DNA of 64,000 nucleotides from an uncultured Lachnospira sp. (lineage in GTDB: Bacteria; Bacillota; Clostridia; Lachnospirales; Lachnospiraceae): contig CAJUBU010000004.1 of NCBI GenBank assembly GCA_910585095.1, positions 60,447 through 124,446 of the forward strand. Direction: 5' to 3'. Of the stretch, positions 25,632-33,631 are shown piece after piece. Numbering within the stretch: the first letter of the stretch is position 1; the number at the start of each line of letters is the position of its first letter. Position numbers and translations under genes: made by a program. The notes beneath the pieces were generated by a model, which made no database searches, had not been told where the DNA came from, and worked only from the letters and a program-made list of their open reading frames with translations.

Positions 25632-26315
25632 ATGGGCAAAAATGAAGATTCGGCTTCAAAAGAAGAAAAAAAAAATAATGAGATCAATGACTATGGACAG
25701 GTTGTTCTTGAAAGTAATAAAAAACATGGAAAGATTCATTTGATGACAATTATTGGGGAAATTGAAGGACATGATATATTGCCTTCAACCAGTAAAAGCA
25801 CAAAATATGAACATGTATTGCCGCAGCTAGCCTCAATACAAGATGATGATGAAATTAAAGGCGTACTTGTACTTGTTAATACCGTTGGCGGTGATGTAAG
25901 TGCAGGGCTTGCGCTTGCAGAGATGTTTGCTTCTATGTCAAAGCCAGTGGTTTCACTGATATTGGGAGATTCACACAGCATTGGCGTACCGTTGGCAGTC
26001 AGTGCAGATTATTCATTTATTGCACCGACTGCTACCATGATTATTCATCCTGTAAGAATGAATGGCACTATTATTGGAGCGCCACAGACGTTTGATTATT
26101 TTAAGATGATACAAAACAGAATTGTTCAATTTATATCTACACATTCACGTATCAGCAAAGAAAAGTTGGAAAAAATGATGATTAATACGGGAATCCTTAC
26201 AAAGGATTTAGGAACAATTCTTGTTGGACATGAGGCGGTCGATGAGGGATTGATTAATGCAGTGGGAGGTATTAGCGACGCATTTGCTAAATTGCAGGAA
26301 TTGATTGGAGAGTAG
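25632..26315 (+). CDS. tepA: TepA/ClpP-like serine protease
   Basis: 227-residue cytosolic protein of the ClpP/crotonase-type protease superfamily, TepA branch. The first 35 residues are charged and probably disordered. The core has 'GVLVLVNTVGGDVSAGLALAEM', the nucleophile region 'LGDSHSIGVPLAVSAD' (Ser at about 116) and the His region 'ATMIIHPVRMNG' (His at about 139), matching the ClpP Ser/His pair. B. subtilis TepA was linked to protein translocation and spore proteins. GGAGG lies before the ATG. It is monocistronic with a strong terminator. Confidence 0.85.
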   Translation: MGKNEDSASKEEKKNNEINDYGQVVLESNKKHGKIHLMTIIGEIEGHDILPSTSKSTKYEHVLPQLASIQDDDEIKGVLVLVNTVGGDVSAGLALAEMFASMSKPVVSLILGDSHSIGVPLAVSADYSFIAPTATMIIHPVRMNGTIIGAPQTFDYFKMIQNRIVQFISTHSRISKEKLEKMMINTGILTKDLGTILVGHEAVDEGLINAVGGISDAFAKLQELIGE

Positions 26316-26326
26316 ACAGATAAAAT

Positions 26327-26395
26327 AAATCCAGTAGGCAAGCAAAATACGAAAATATAGTTTCTGTGTTTCGCTTATCTACTGGATTTTGTTGT
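26327..26395 (+). terminator. Terminator after tepA
   Basis: AAATCCAGTAG (26327-26337) pairs with CTACTGGATTT (26379-26389), followed by T-rich TGTTGTG. Confidence 0.75.
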
Positions 26396-26553
26396 GTTAT
26401 ACTTATTTAAAATGATGAAAATATATTTAATATATATAAAAAGATAGAAAAAACAATAAAAATGTTATATAAAGTGCTATGAAAGTTGCTTAAAATACAT
26501 TATAATAATCTTAAAAACTAAGATTGGCATAAAAATAGGGTATGAGGTGACAT

Positions 26554-28443
26554 ATGATAGTGGCTAAAGGAAATCCGATTGCTATGGGAAGTAGCAAAAA
26601 TGGCAAGAATTACAATTTTGCATTTAGCAGTGAGGCAAAACAGATAAGTTTATTGATATATGATTTAAAATATGAATTAAAACATAAAATTATATTAGAT
26701 AGCACTTATAAGACAGGCAATGTCTTTGCCTGTGTAATAAGTGGTGTATCTATGGACAAGGCTCTTTATTGTTATGAAGTGGAGGGGATTAAAATTATTG
26801 ACCCCTACGCAAAGACAATTACAGGATGTAGCAAATTTGGCATTAATGATGAAGACATAGAAAAAATATATCTTAGCAGAGTGTGTTTGGATGCTTTTGA
26901 TTGGGAAGGAGATGTAAAACCTCATATACCTTATGAGGACTGCATTTTTTATAAGCTTCATGTAAGAGGTTTTACAAAGAGTAGAACATCAGGGGTGAAA
27001 CATAAGGGAACATTTGCAGGATTGCTTGAAAAGTTAGAATATATTAAAAAATTAGGAGTGACAACATTAGAGTTGATGCCAATATATGAGTATGATGAAG
27101 TTCATCGTTTTTCACAGCTTTATAAATCAAAAAAAGAATTATATAATCCCCCGATTATGATACCATTTGTAAATTATTGGGGATATGAGTCTGGGTTTCA
27201 TTTTGCGCCAAAGGCTTCTTTTTCCTCAATAGCAGATATGCGGTCGGATTATACAATTGAGTTAAAGAATGTTATCAAAACACTTCATGCAAATCATATA
27301 GAGGTTGTTATGGAATTGTTTTTTGATAAAGAATCATCCAATTTTATTTTGGATTGTGTAAGGTATTGGGTTACACAATATCATATAGATGGTATTCATC
27401 TATATGCTTCTAACGCCACATTGGAGCTTCTTTCAAAAGACCCTATTCTTGCCGATACAAAGCTTATCACAACATATTGGAATGGTGAGCGTGGCTTGTA
27501 TAAGCATATGGCAAATTATAATAATGGGTTTACACAGACTGTTCGCCAATTTTTAAAGGGTGATGAAAATCAGCTGAAGCAGTTTGCTTATGTTACAAGA
27601 AGTAATCCTGATAACAGTGCAAACATTAATTATGTAACCAATCATAATGGCTTTACAATGATGGACCTTGTGAGTTTTGATCGTAAGCATAATGAAAATA
27701 ATGGTGAAAACAATCGAGATGGCGAAAATTTTAATCATAGTTGGAATTGTGGTGTAGAAGGAAAGTCACGGAAAAAACGTATTATTGAACTTCGGCAGCG
27801 GCAAATTAAAAATGCGTTTACCATGTTGCTGACATCAGCAGGGACACCTTTAATATTGGCAGGCGATGAGTTTGAAAATTCACAGGGCGGAAATAATAAT
27901 CCCTATTGTATTGATGGCGAAACATCATGGTTAAATTGGAAATCGTCTAACGAAGCTTGTGACATTCAAAAATTTGTGACAAGACTTATACAATTTAGAA
28001 AAGACAATAAAATTCTTCATATGAAAAAACAATTGCTGGCAGCAGACCCGATTTCTTGTGGATATCCAGATGTATCTTATCATGGGACAAACGCATGGTA
28101 TCAGGTGATGGAAAATTATAATAGGCATATAGGAATATTATATTGCTCAAAATATGCAGTTTCAGATTGCATTCAAGAGAACAACAATTTTGAATTGATA
28201 TATGTCGGTTTTAATTCACATTGGGAATGGCATGATTTGGCATTGCCAAAGCTTGCAGAGGGAAATAAATGGAGTGTTGAATTTAATACAGGTACGGAAA
28301 AAATAGAAGTTATTGAAAATAAGCTTGTAAAAATTCCCCCAAGAACAACGGTTATATTAAAGACGAATACATTAAGTTTAAAAGAAAAAGGGACATCTAA
28401 GAAAAAAAAGATGGATAAGAAAAAAAGGGATAAATCAATATGA
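26554..28443 (+). CDS. Glycogen-debranching-enzyme-like GH13 protein, catalytic residues lost
   Basis: 629-residue cytosolic protein with the architecture of GlgX/isoamylase: an N-terminal CBM48-like part ('ISLLIYDLKYELKHKIIL', 'YCYEVEGIKIIDPYAKTITG'), then a GH13 barrel and C-terminal beta domain. Fold motifs are kept ('FYKLHVRGFTKSRTSGV', 'YWGYESGFHFAPKASFSS', 'HNGFTMMDLVSF', 'KHNENNGENNRDG'). The three catalytic acids are replaced. The region II nucleophile Asp of 'DGFRFDLA' is Tyr in 'DGIHLYAS'. The region III Glu of 'LIAEPWD' is Thr in 'LITTYWN'. The region IV Asp of 'AHDG' is Asn in 'NHNG'. It may bind rather than cut glycogen. A Lys-rich tail ends the protein. It overlaps the TPR gene by ATGA. 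Confidence 0.82.
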   Translation: MIVAKGNPIAMGSSKNGKNYNFAFSSEAKQISLLIYDLKYELKHKIILDSTYKTGNVFACVISGVSMDKALYCYEVEGIKIIDPYAKTITGCSKFGINDEDIEKIYLSRVCLDAFDWEGDVKPHIPYEDCIFYKLHVRGFTKSRTSGVKHKGTFAGLLEKLEYIKKLGVTTLELMPIYEYDEVHRFSQLYKSKKELYNPPIMIPFVNYWGYESGFHFAPKASFSSIADMRSDYTIELKNVIKTLHANHIEVVMELFFDKESSNFILDCVRYWVTQYHIDGIHLYASNATLELLSKDPILADTKLITTYWNGERGLYKHMANYNNGFTQTVRQFLKGDENQLKQFAYVTRSNPDNSANINYVTNHNGFTMMDLVSFDRKHNENNGENNRDGENFNHSWNCGVEGKSRKKRIIELRQRQIKNAFTMLLTSAGTPLILAGDEFENSQGGNNNPYCIDGETSWLNWKSSNEACDIQKFVTRLIQFRKDNKILHMKKQLLAADPISCGYPDVSYHGTNAWYQVMENYNRHIGILYCSKYAVSDCIQENNNFELIYVGFNSHWEWHDLALPKLAEGNKWSVEFNTGTEKIEVIENKLVKIPPRTTVILKTNTLSLKEKGTSKKKKMDKKKRDKSI

Positions 28444-29393
28444 ATATAGATAATATCGAGGAATTAAAGGAGAAGTTTGCAGATTTTAAACAAATGTTTT
28501 CTGCGGATAGAATTGATGAGGCAACAGCACTTATTGAAGAACTCCTTGAAAGTATAGAGAGACAATCAAGTGTTCGAAAAGCGGGAACGATAGATAACAG
28601 AGGTCATATTGATATCAGTCAAAAGCATATGCAGCCATATGTACAAAAAATGGAAACAGACCATTTAGAAGGTGATAAGGTTAATGTAGAACATGATAAT
28701 TTTATTTATATCAGCCTAAATCATGTTATGGAATATTATGTATATGCTTATTATTATAAGCCTGATGTTCAAGTTTGCTGTACACAGCTTCCAATAGGGG
28801 AATATTACAGAACATATGGCGATTTAAGCGTTAAGCTGGGCAGATATAAGGCAGGCATAGCTGCTTATCAGGATGCCATTTGCTGGAATCCGGTTGATTT
28901 AGATGCAATACTTGGCTTGGCAGAATGTTATAAACATTTAAATATGATGGAACGCTATTTGATTGCAACTAAAGAATCCTATAAATTGTGTTGCACAAGG
29001 GCAACGATGGCGCGTTATTATAGAAATATGGGATATTATCATATATCAAAATATAATACACAGACAGCAAGATGTTGCTATATTTATAGTAATATTTATT
29101 ATAATACAGAAAATGCTGACCGTGAATTAGAATATCTTAAAAGTGCGTTGGGTGACGATACGCCGCAGTGGTCTATTAAGGAAATGCAAAAGATGCTAGA
29201 ACAATCGGATATTGAGCCAGGACCCAATCCTGATACAATAGGCGTGATTTACAGGGTGGGTGAGTTAATGATGAATGACCATGAATATAGCCTTGCAAGG
29301 GATTGTTTTTCAATTTGCTATGATATTACACAAGAAGAACTGTTATCACGCATGTTAAAGCAGCTTGATGAGCTTTTAGGAAATGGAGATTAA
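28440..29393 (+). CDS. Tetratricopeptide-repeat protein
   Basis: 317-residue cytosolic protein without signal peptide. A helical N-terminal part is followed by TPR-like helices from about residue 115: 'YYRTYGDLSVKLGRYKAGIAAYQDAICWNPVDLDAILGLAECYKHL', then 'YYRNMGYYHISKYNTQTARCCYIYSNIYY', and near the end 'YSLARDCFSICYDITQEEL'. TPRs mediate protein contacts. Its start overlaps the stop of the GH13-like gene, so the two products probably work together, perhaps as a scaffold around glycogen; this is inference. It is Cys- and Tyr-rich for a cytosolic protein. Confidence 0.75.
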   Translation: MNIDNIEELKEKFADFKQMFSADRIDEATALIEELLESIERQSSVRKAGTIDNRGHIDISQKHMQPYVQKMETDHLEGDKVNVEHDNFIYISLNHVMEYYVYAYYYKPDVQVCCTQLPIGEYYRTYGDLSVKLGRYKAGIAAYQDAICWNPVDLDAILGLAECYKHLNMMERYLIATKESYKLCCTRATMARYYRNMGYYHISKYNTQTARCCYIYSNIYYNTENADRELEYLKSALGDDTPQWSIKEMQKMLEQSDIEPGPNPDTIGVIYRVGELMMNDHEYSLARDCFSICYDITQEELLSRMLKQLDELLGNGD

Positions 29394-29396
29394 GGA

Positions 29397-30026
29397 ATGG
29401 ATGCAAAATATGATGGAATACTGTTTGATTTAGACGGAACACTGTGGGATGCCACAAAACCAATAAAACAGTCATGGAATGAGGTATTGTTGCGGCACAG
29501 TGAAATAAAAAGACCACCCATAACAGAAGATGAATTAGGAGAGTGTATGGGGCTTACTATGTATAAAATTGCTGAAAAACTTTTTCCTAATGAATCAGAG
29601 TATGTACAAAAAATGCTTATGGACGAGCTTTGTCATTATGAGAATGAATATTTGTCACGGCATGGAGGTATTTTGTATGATGGATTAGAAGAAGTATTAA
29701 AAAAATTACATGAAAACTTTAAATTATATATAGTAAGTAATTGTCAAGATGGATATATACAGGCATTTATAAAAGCGCATCACATGGAAAATTATTTTGA
29801 TGATACAGAATGTTGGGGAAGAACAAGGACAAGCAAAGGTATAAGCAACAAGATATTGATGGAAAGAAATGGACTGAAATGTCCTGTCTATGTGGGTGAT
29901 ACACAAAGTGATGCACAGTCTGCAAAAGAAGCAGGCATTGATTTTATCTATGCTGCATATGGATTTGGAAAAGTAAATGATAAAGATTATATTAAAAAAA
30001 TTAATAAAGTAAAAGAGTTATTGTAA
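29397..30026 (+). CDS. HAD family hydrolase (phosphoglycolate phosphatase-like)
   Basis: 209-residue HAD-superfamily phosphatase, subfamily IA. Motif I is FDLDGTLWD (nucleophile and acid Asp), motif II is 'LYIVSNCQDG' (Ser/Asn), the motif III Lys is in 'RTSKGISNKILM', and motif IV is 'VYVGDTQSDAQSAKEAG'. A helical cap lies between motifs I and II. It is the third gene of the GH13-like/TPR/HAD operon, beginning 4 bases after the TPR stop, with GGAG 8 bases before its ATG. The substrate, probably a small sugar phosphate or nucleotide, is unknown. Confidence 0.9.
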   Translation: MDAKYDGILFDLDGTLWDATKPIKQSWNEVLLRHSEIKRPPITEDELGECMGLTMYKIAEKLFPNESEYVQKMLMDELCHYENEYLSRHGGILYDGLEEVLKKLHENFKLYIVSNCQDGYIQAFIKAHHMENYFDDTECWGRTRTSKGISNKILMERNGLKCPVYVGDTQSDAQSAKEAGIDFIYAAYGFGKVNDKDYIKKINKVKELL

Positions 30027-30161
30027 TTAAAAGCGTATGATGATAAAATGGTGGAAATATAAGGAAATGTTAAAAATAATTCTTATATAAATGATATATC
30101 ATTATAATAATGTGTTATGACAATAATATATTATAATAAACCATAGTGAGGAGTAATGAAG

Positions 30162-30731
30162 ATGTTTGACTTTTTAAAGCAATTTCTATTAAATCCAAGA
30201 AAAATAGGAGCGATTGCGCCAAGTGGAAAAGCGTTGGCAAAAAAGATGATACAGCCTATTCATTTTGAGAAAGCGAAATGTATTGTAGAGTATGGTCCAG
30301 GGACAGGCTCATTTACAGATGGACTCGTTGCAAATAAGGCAAAAGAGACGAAATTAATATTAATTGAACAAAATAAAGATTTTTGCAGTGAATTAAAAAA
30401 GAAATATGGCAGCACAGAAAATGTTTATATATTGCATGGCAGTGCAGCAGATGTCTGTAAATATTTGAAAAAAATGGAGATAAAGAGAGTGGATTGTGTG
30501 ATATCTGGTTTGCCATTTACATCATTGCCAAAAAAAGAATCTGAGAGCATATTAGAAGCGACCAAAAAAGTTATTGGAAAAAAGGGCATTTTTATTACAT
30601 TTCAATATAGTATGGTAAAGAGAAAGTTTTTTGAACAATTTTTTGATATAAGAGGAAATTTGCGTGTTATGAACAACCTACCTCCTGCGCATGTATTGGT
30701 GATGAAAAATAAAAGACAGATGCTCAATTAA
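30162..30731 (+). CDS. SAM-dependent methyltransferase (phospholipid/KsgA-like)
   Basis: 189-residue class I methyltransferase. Motif I is VEYGPGTGSFTDGL, the acidic strand-2 end is 'ILIEQNKDF', and the NPPY-equivalent is 'CVISGLPFTSLP'. The N-terminal 'FLKQFLLNPRKIGAIAPSGKALAKKM' is typical of bacterial phospholipid N-methyltransferases annotated as PmtA-like or as rRNA adenine dimethylase family. The ATG at 30162 has GGAG 8 bases upstream; the ATG at 30156 is too close to it. TATAAT-like boxes around 30102 and 30132 suggest its own promoter. The substrate (phosphatidylethanolamine or other) is not settled. Confidence 0.8.
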   Translation: MFDFLKQFLLNPRKIGAIAPSGKALAKKMIQPIHFEKAKCIVEYGPGTGSFTDGLVANKAKETKLILIEQNKDFCSELKKKYGSTENVYILHGSAADVCKYLKKMEIKRVDCVISGLPFTSLPKKESESILEATKKVIGKKGIFITFQYSMVKRKFFEQFFDIRGNLRVMNNLPPAHVLVMKNKRQMLN

Positions 30732-30761
30732 AAAAATAAATCGTCCATTAAAATATTTTTA

Positions 30762-30790
30762 TTGACATGGATAGTTGAACGTGATAGAAT
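30762..30790 (+). promoter_or_regulatory. Promoter upstream of the trp leader
   Basis: TTGACA (30762-30767), 17 bases, TAGAAT (30785-30790). It is followed by the hairpin element and then the T-box, so it may be the trp operon promoter unless the hairpin terminates it. A second possible start region (TTGACATAAG at 30909-30918) lies between the hairpin and the T-box. Confidence 0.6.
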
Positions 30791-30815
30791 GACTGCAATA
30801 AAGTTAAAGTATTTT

Positions 30816-30917
30816 ATTCCCGCGAGCAAAATGCCGCGAGGGTCAAAGACCCCGCTGCTGTGTAGCGTTGCAAGCTTGATGCTTTGTTGTTTGCAGTGGG
30901 GTCTTTGATTGACATAA
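30816..30917 (+). repeat. Intergenic hairpin repeat, copy 1
   Basis: Begins ATTCCCGCGAGCAA, contains CCGCGAGGGTCAAAGACCCC, and closes with GGGGTCTTTGA (30898-30908), forming an 11-base perfect stem with 30843-30853. It is related to 40918-41028, which has the same order of CGAGCAA, CCGC.AGGGTCAAA.ACC and a complementary end. Confidence 0.7.
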
Positions 30918-30989
30918 GAATAGTTTATAAAACGTGCTATTCGTTGTTATTGTAAAATTAAATCATTTAAAGTCAATGAACAAAATAGT

Positions 30990-31283
30990 ACTTCAGGCAG
31001 GTACATTACAGAGAGTCAACAATGGTGAGAGTTGGCATGGAGAGCCTTTAGGAATGGGTTTGGGAGATGCAAAGGTGAATTGACAGTAGCCTGCGACGTA
31101 GACCTCACGTTATAGAGGGTAGATATAGTTGTAGGCTATTTGGCTACATTGTATTGAAAGAGTCAAGGAAAACGGTGGCATATCCAGTTTGGGTATGCTT
31201 TTTTGTTTGCTTGTAAAGATGGGTGGCACCACGTTGTATAAACGTCCCTGACAGCATGTATATTGCTGTTGGGGACATTTTTT
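30990..31283 (+). promoter_or_regulatory. T-box leader of the trp operon (tRNA-Trp sensing)
   Basis: T-box landmarks appear in order: ACAGAGAGTC, GGTGAGAG, a GGAATGGG apical loop, AGTAGCCTGCG, CACGTTATAGAGGG, the T-box core GGGTGGCACCACG at about 31220-31232, then a terminator (GTCCC...GGGGAC, 31244-31276) with seven T. In the core TGGN, N is C, which pairs with discriminator G, as in tRNA-Trp. The Trp operon follows. I could not place the UGG specifier codon with certainty. Confidence 0.9.
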
Positions 31284-31286
31284 AAT

Positions 31287-31322
31287 GCAAGTAGCATAGC
31301 AGATTGCGAGTATTCGTTTAAC
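31287..31322 (+). repeat. 36-base dispersed repeat, copy 1
   Basis: Matches 62188-62223 at 28 of 36 positions without gaps, including GATTGCGA and the TTAAC end. A partial third copy follows the DUF6465 gene at about 38317-38340 (TTGCGGATTG, AATATCTG). Confidence 0.6.
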
Positions 31323-31398
31323 TTAAAAAATATGTTGTTCTATAAATTTATTTATAGCTGTTATAGATAACATTTTATAAAAAGAAAGGATTTTATAG

Positions 31399-32877
31399 AT
31401 GAAAGAAATTTTAAAAGTATATAAAAAAACAGTAAGTATAGTAGAGGAGTCTGGTGTTGATATCTACGAAAATCTTGGAACAAAAAAAATTGGTTTTTTG
31501 ATGGAAAGCAATGATAAAGAAAAAGGTAGTTTTACATTTATGGGTGTAGAACCTGAAGCGTTGATTCAATCAAAAAAGAATGCGCTTGTTATAACTGATA
31601 AAAATGGCGTGTCAAAAACGATAGAAGGCAATCCTATTAAGCTTTTAAAAGAATATTATGATACATTTGAAATTAAGACAGATGGAAGTACATTGGAATT
31701 TAATGGCGGTTTTGTTGGAAGTTTGGGCTATGATTTTATTCGTTATACAGAAAATTTGCCAGACAGCAATCCTGATGAGATTGGCATTGAAACCATACAA
31801 CTTATGCTAACGACTAAATTTATTGCAATAGACCATATGGCAGAAACGCTCACGGCGGTTGTGCTGGAAAAAGACAATAAAGAAGGGGAAGAAGCGGCAT
31901 TTAAACAGATAGAAAATTTGATTGCCAAAGCGTTAAAAAAGTGTAGAACAGATAATTATACACAAATGACATTAAACAATATGGATAAAAACGGTACAAT
32001 CAATAATTCCGACAGCATAAATAGAAAGCAGCAAAAACATGATGGTGTTATTATTAAAAAGTCTGATACATTACAGCAATATTCAGAAAAAGTCAATAAA
32101 ATTAAAGACTATATTGTGGAGGGACATATTTTTCAAACCGTTTTGTCACAGCGATGGACGATACAGACAAAGCGTGATGGCTTTGATTTATATAAAGAAT
32201 TAAGACAGCTTAATCCATCGCCATATTTATATTATTATAATTTTGGTGAATTTGAGATAATAGGAAGTTCTCCAGAGATGATTGTCAAACAGACAGACCA
32301 GAGAGTGTATACCTGTCCAATAGCAGGAACAAGAAAACGCGGGGTGACGCCAGAAGAAGATGCACTGTTGGAAAGACAACTTTTAGCGGATGAGAAAGAA
32401 CTGGCAGAACATGTGATGTTGGTAGACCTTGCAAGAAACGATATGGGAAAGATAAGCCAAATTGGTACAGTGAGCGTATCAGAATTGATGAAAATACAAA
32501 AATATTCGCATGTTATGCACATTGTCTCTTTAGTGGAAGGAAAGAGTGAAAAAGCAAAATCGCCGTTTGATATTATTTCTGCATTTTTGCCGGCAGGAAC
32601 ATTAAGCGGGGCGCCTAAAATCAGAGCGATGGAAATTATTGACGAGTTAGAAAGTGTAAGACGTGGTTTATATGGGGGCGCTACAGGGTATTTGTCGTTT
32701 GGAGGCAATATGAATTTTTGTATTACAATAAGAACGATGATAAAAAAAGAAGATAAAGTATATCTTCAAGCAGGGGCTGGAATTGTGGCAGATTCCATTC
32801 CAGAAAATGAATATGATGAGTGCTGTAATAAAGTGATGGCATTGGCAAAAACACTTGTGGAGGAGGAAGATTTATGA
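31399..32877 (+). CDS. trpE: Anthranilate synthase component I
   Basis: 492-residue chorismate-converting subunit, first step of tryptophan synthesis. The feedback-binding motif LLES appears as 'FLMESND' near residue 35. The catalytic half has 'YSEKVNKIKDYIVEGHIFQTVLSQR', 'SPSPEM'-type 'IGSSPEMIVK', 'PIAGTRKRG', 'ELAEHVMLVDLARNDMGK' and 'LPAGTLSGAPKIRAMEIIDELE'. AAAGAAAGGA lies before the ATG. It follows the T-box, so it is controlled by charging of tRNA-Trp. The stop overlaps trpG by four bases. PabB is the alternative for such sequences, but the operon context settles TrpE. Confidence 0.95.
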   Translation: MKEILKVYKKTVSIVEESGVDIYENLGTKKIGFLMESNDKEKGSFTFMGVEPEALIQSKKNALVITDKNGVSKTIEGNPIKLLKEYYDTFEIKTDGSTLEFNGGFVGSLGYDFIRYTENLPDSNPDEIGIETIQLMLTTKFIAIDHMAETLTAVVLEKDNKEGEEAAFKQIENLIAKALKKCRTDNYTQMTLNNMDKNGTINNSDSINRKQQKHDGVIIKKSDTLQQYSEKVNKIKDYIVEGHIFQTVLSQRWTIQTKRDGFDLYKELRQLNPSPYLYYYNFGEFEIIGSSPEMIVKQTDQRVYTCPIAGTRKRGVTPEEDALLERQLLADEKELAEHVMLVDLARNDMGKISQIGTVSVSELMKIQKYSHVMHIVSLVEGKSEKAKSPFDIISAFLPAGTLSGAPKIRAMEIIDELESVRRGLYGGATGYLSFGGNMNFCITIRTMIKKEDKVYLQAGAGIVADSIPENEYDECCNKVMALAKTLVEEEDL

Positions 32878-33443
32878 TTCTTTTGATTGATAATTATGAT
32901 TCATTTACGTATAATTTGTATCAATTTTTGGGTATATTTCACAATAATATTATGGTAGTGCGAAATGACTGTATCAGCATTCAAGAAATAGAACAGCTCA
33001 ATCCAGATAGGATTGTTTTATCGCCAGGTCCGAAAAGTCCAAAAGAAGCAGGGATTTGTCTTGATGTAATTCGGTACTTTACAGGAAAAAAGCCAATACT
33101 TGGCATATGTCTTGGACATCAGTGTATCGGTGAGGCGTTTGGCGCGACAATTGGTCATGCAGAACATATTTTTCATGGAAAACAATCAATGATAAAACAT
33201 TGTAAAACGGGTATTTTTTCAGGATTAAAAGATGAATTAAAGGTTGCAAGATATCATTCACTTGTTATTATGCCAGACAGTATTCCAGAATGTCTTTGTG
33301 TTACAGCAACAACAGAAGACGGGGGTGTTATGGCTGTAAAACATAGAGAATATCCAATTGTTGGGATGCAGTTTCACCCTGAATCCATCTATACAGAACA
33401 TGGAAAGAGAATGATAGAAAATTTTATCAATGGGATTCTATGA
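32874..33443 (+). CDS. trpG: Anthranilate synthase component II (glutamine amidotransferase)
   Basis: 189-residue class I glutamine amidotransferase that supplies ammonia to TrpE. The start 'LLIDNYDSFTYNLYQFLG' is typical. The nucleophile is in 'LGICLGHQCIGEAFG' (Cys) and the His/Glu pair in 'VGMQFHPESIYTEHG'. It is a stand-alone subunit: the fused TrpD domain found in some bacteria is absent. ATGA overlap with trpE. It could also serve PabB. The next gene is trpC; no trpD lies between. Confidence 0.95.
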   Translation: MILLIDNYDSFTYNLYQFLGIFHNNIMVVRNDCISIQEIEQLNPDRIVLSPGPKSPKEAGICLDVIRYFTGKKPILGICLGHQCIGEAFGATIGHAEHIFHGKQSMIKHCKTGIFSGLKDELKVARYHSLVIMPDSIPECLCVTATTEDGGVMAVKHREYPIVGMQFHPESIYTEHGKRMIENFINGIL

Positions 33444-33594
33444 TTGAAGTGTTGTATTCCAGCATAGGTATTTGATTTTGATAAGTTTATAGTTGATTTT
33501 ATCAAGTAAGTCTTTTGTATTAATATCGTATTGATATAAGAATGGTGGGGATTTGCGTTGTGATAGTAGTTAGGTGATTTAAGCAAGCAGATAA

Positions 33595-33625
33595 GCCGTT
33601 TGAGTTAAGCGGCACAGAAATGAGG
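33595..33625 (+). promoter_or_regulatory. Short pre-start hairpin before trpC
   Basis: GCCG...CGGC hairpin followed by ACAGAAATGAGG just before the trpC start. It shares the CAGAAATGAGG end with the longer leaders of trpF, trpB and the HIT gene. Confidence 0.45.
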
Positions 33626-33631
33626 AAATGT

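Noticed and set aside
25558..25743. 61-codon Asn/Lys-rich frame before tepA
   Set aside because: It overlaps tepA in another frame, and the GGAGG site fits the tepA ATG at 25632.
30816..30917. Riboswitch before the trp T-box
   Set aside because: The same arrangement recurs at 40918-41028 before an unrelated gene, so a dispersed repeat fits better.
32235..32708. Open frame of 157 codons antisense to trpE
   Set aside because: Shadow of a conserved coding strand; no start signals and no recognisable domain.
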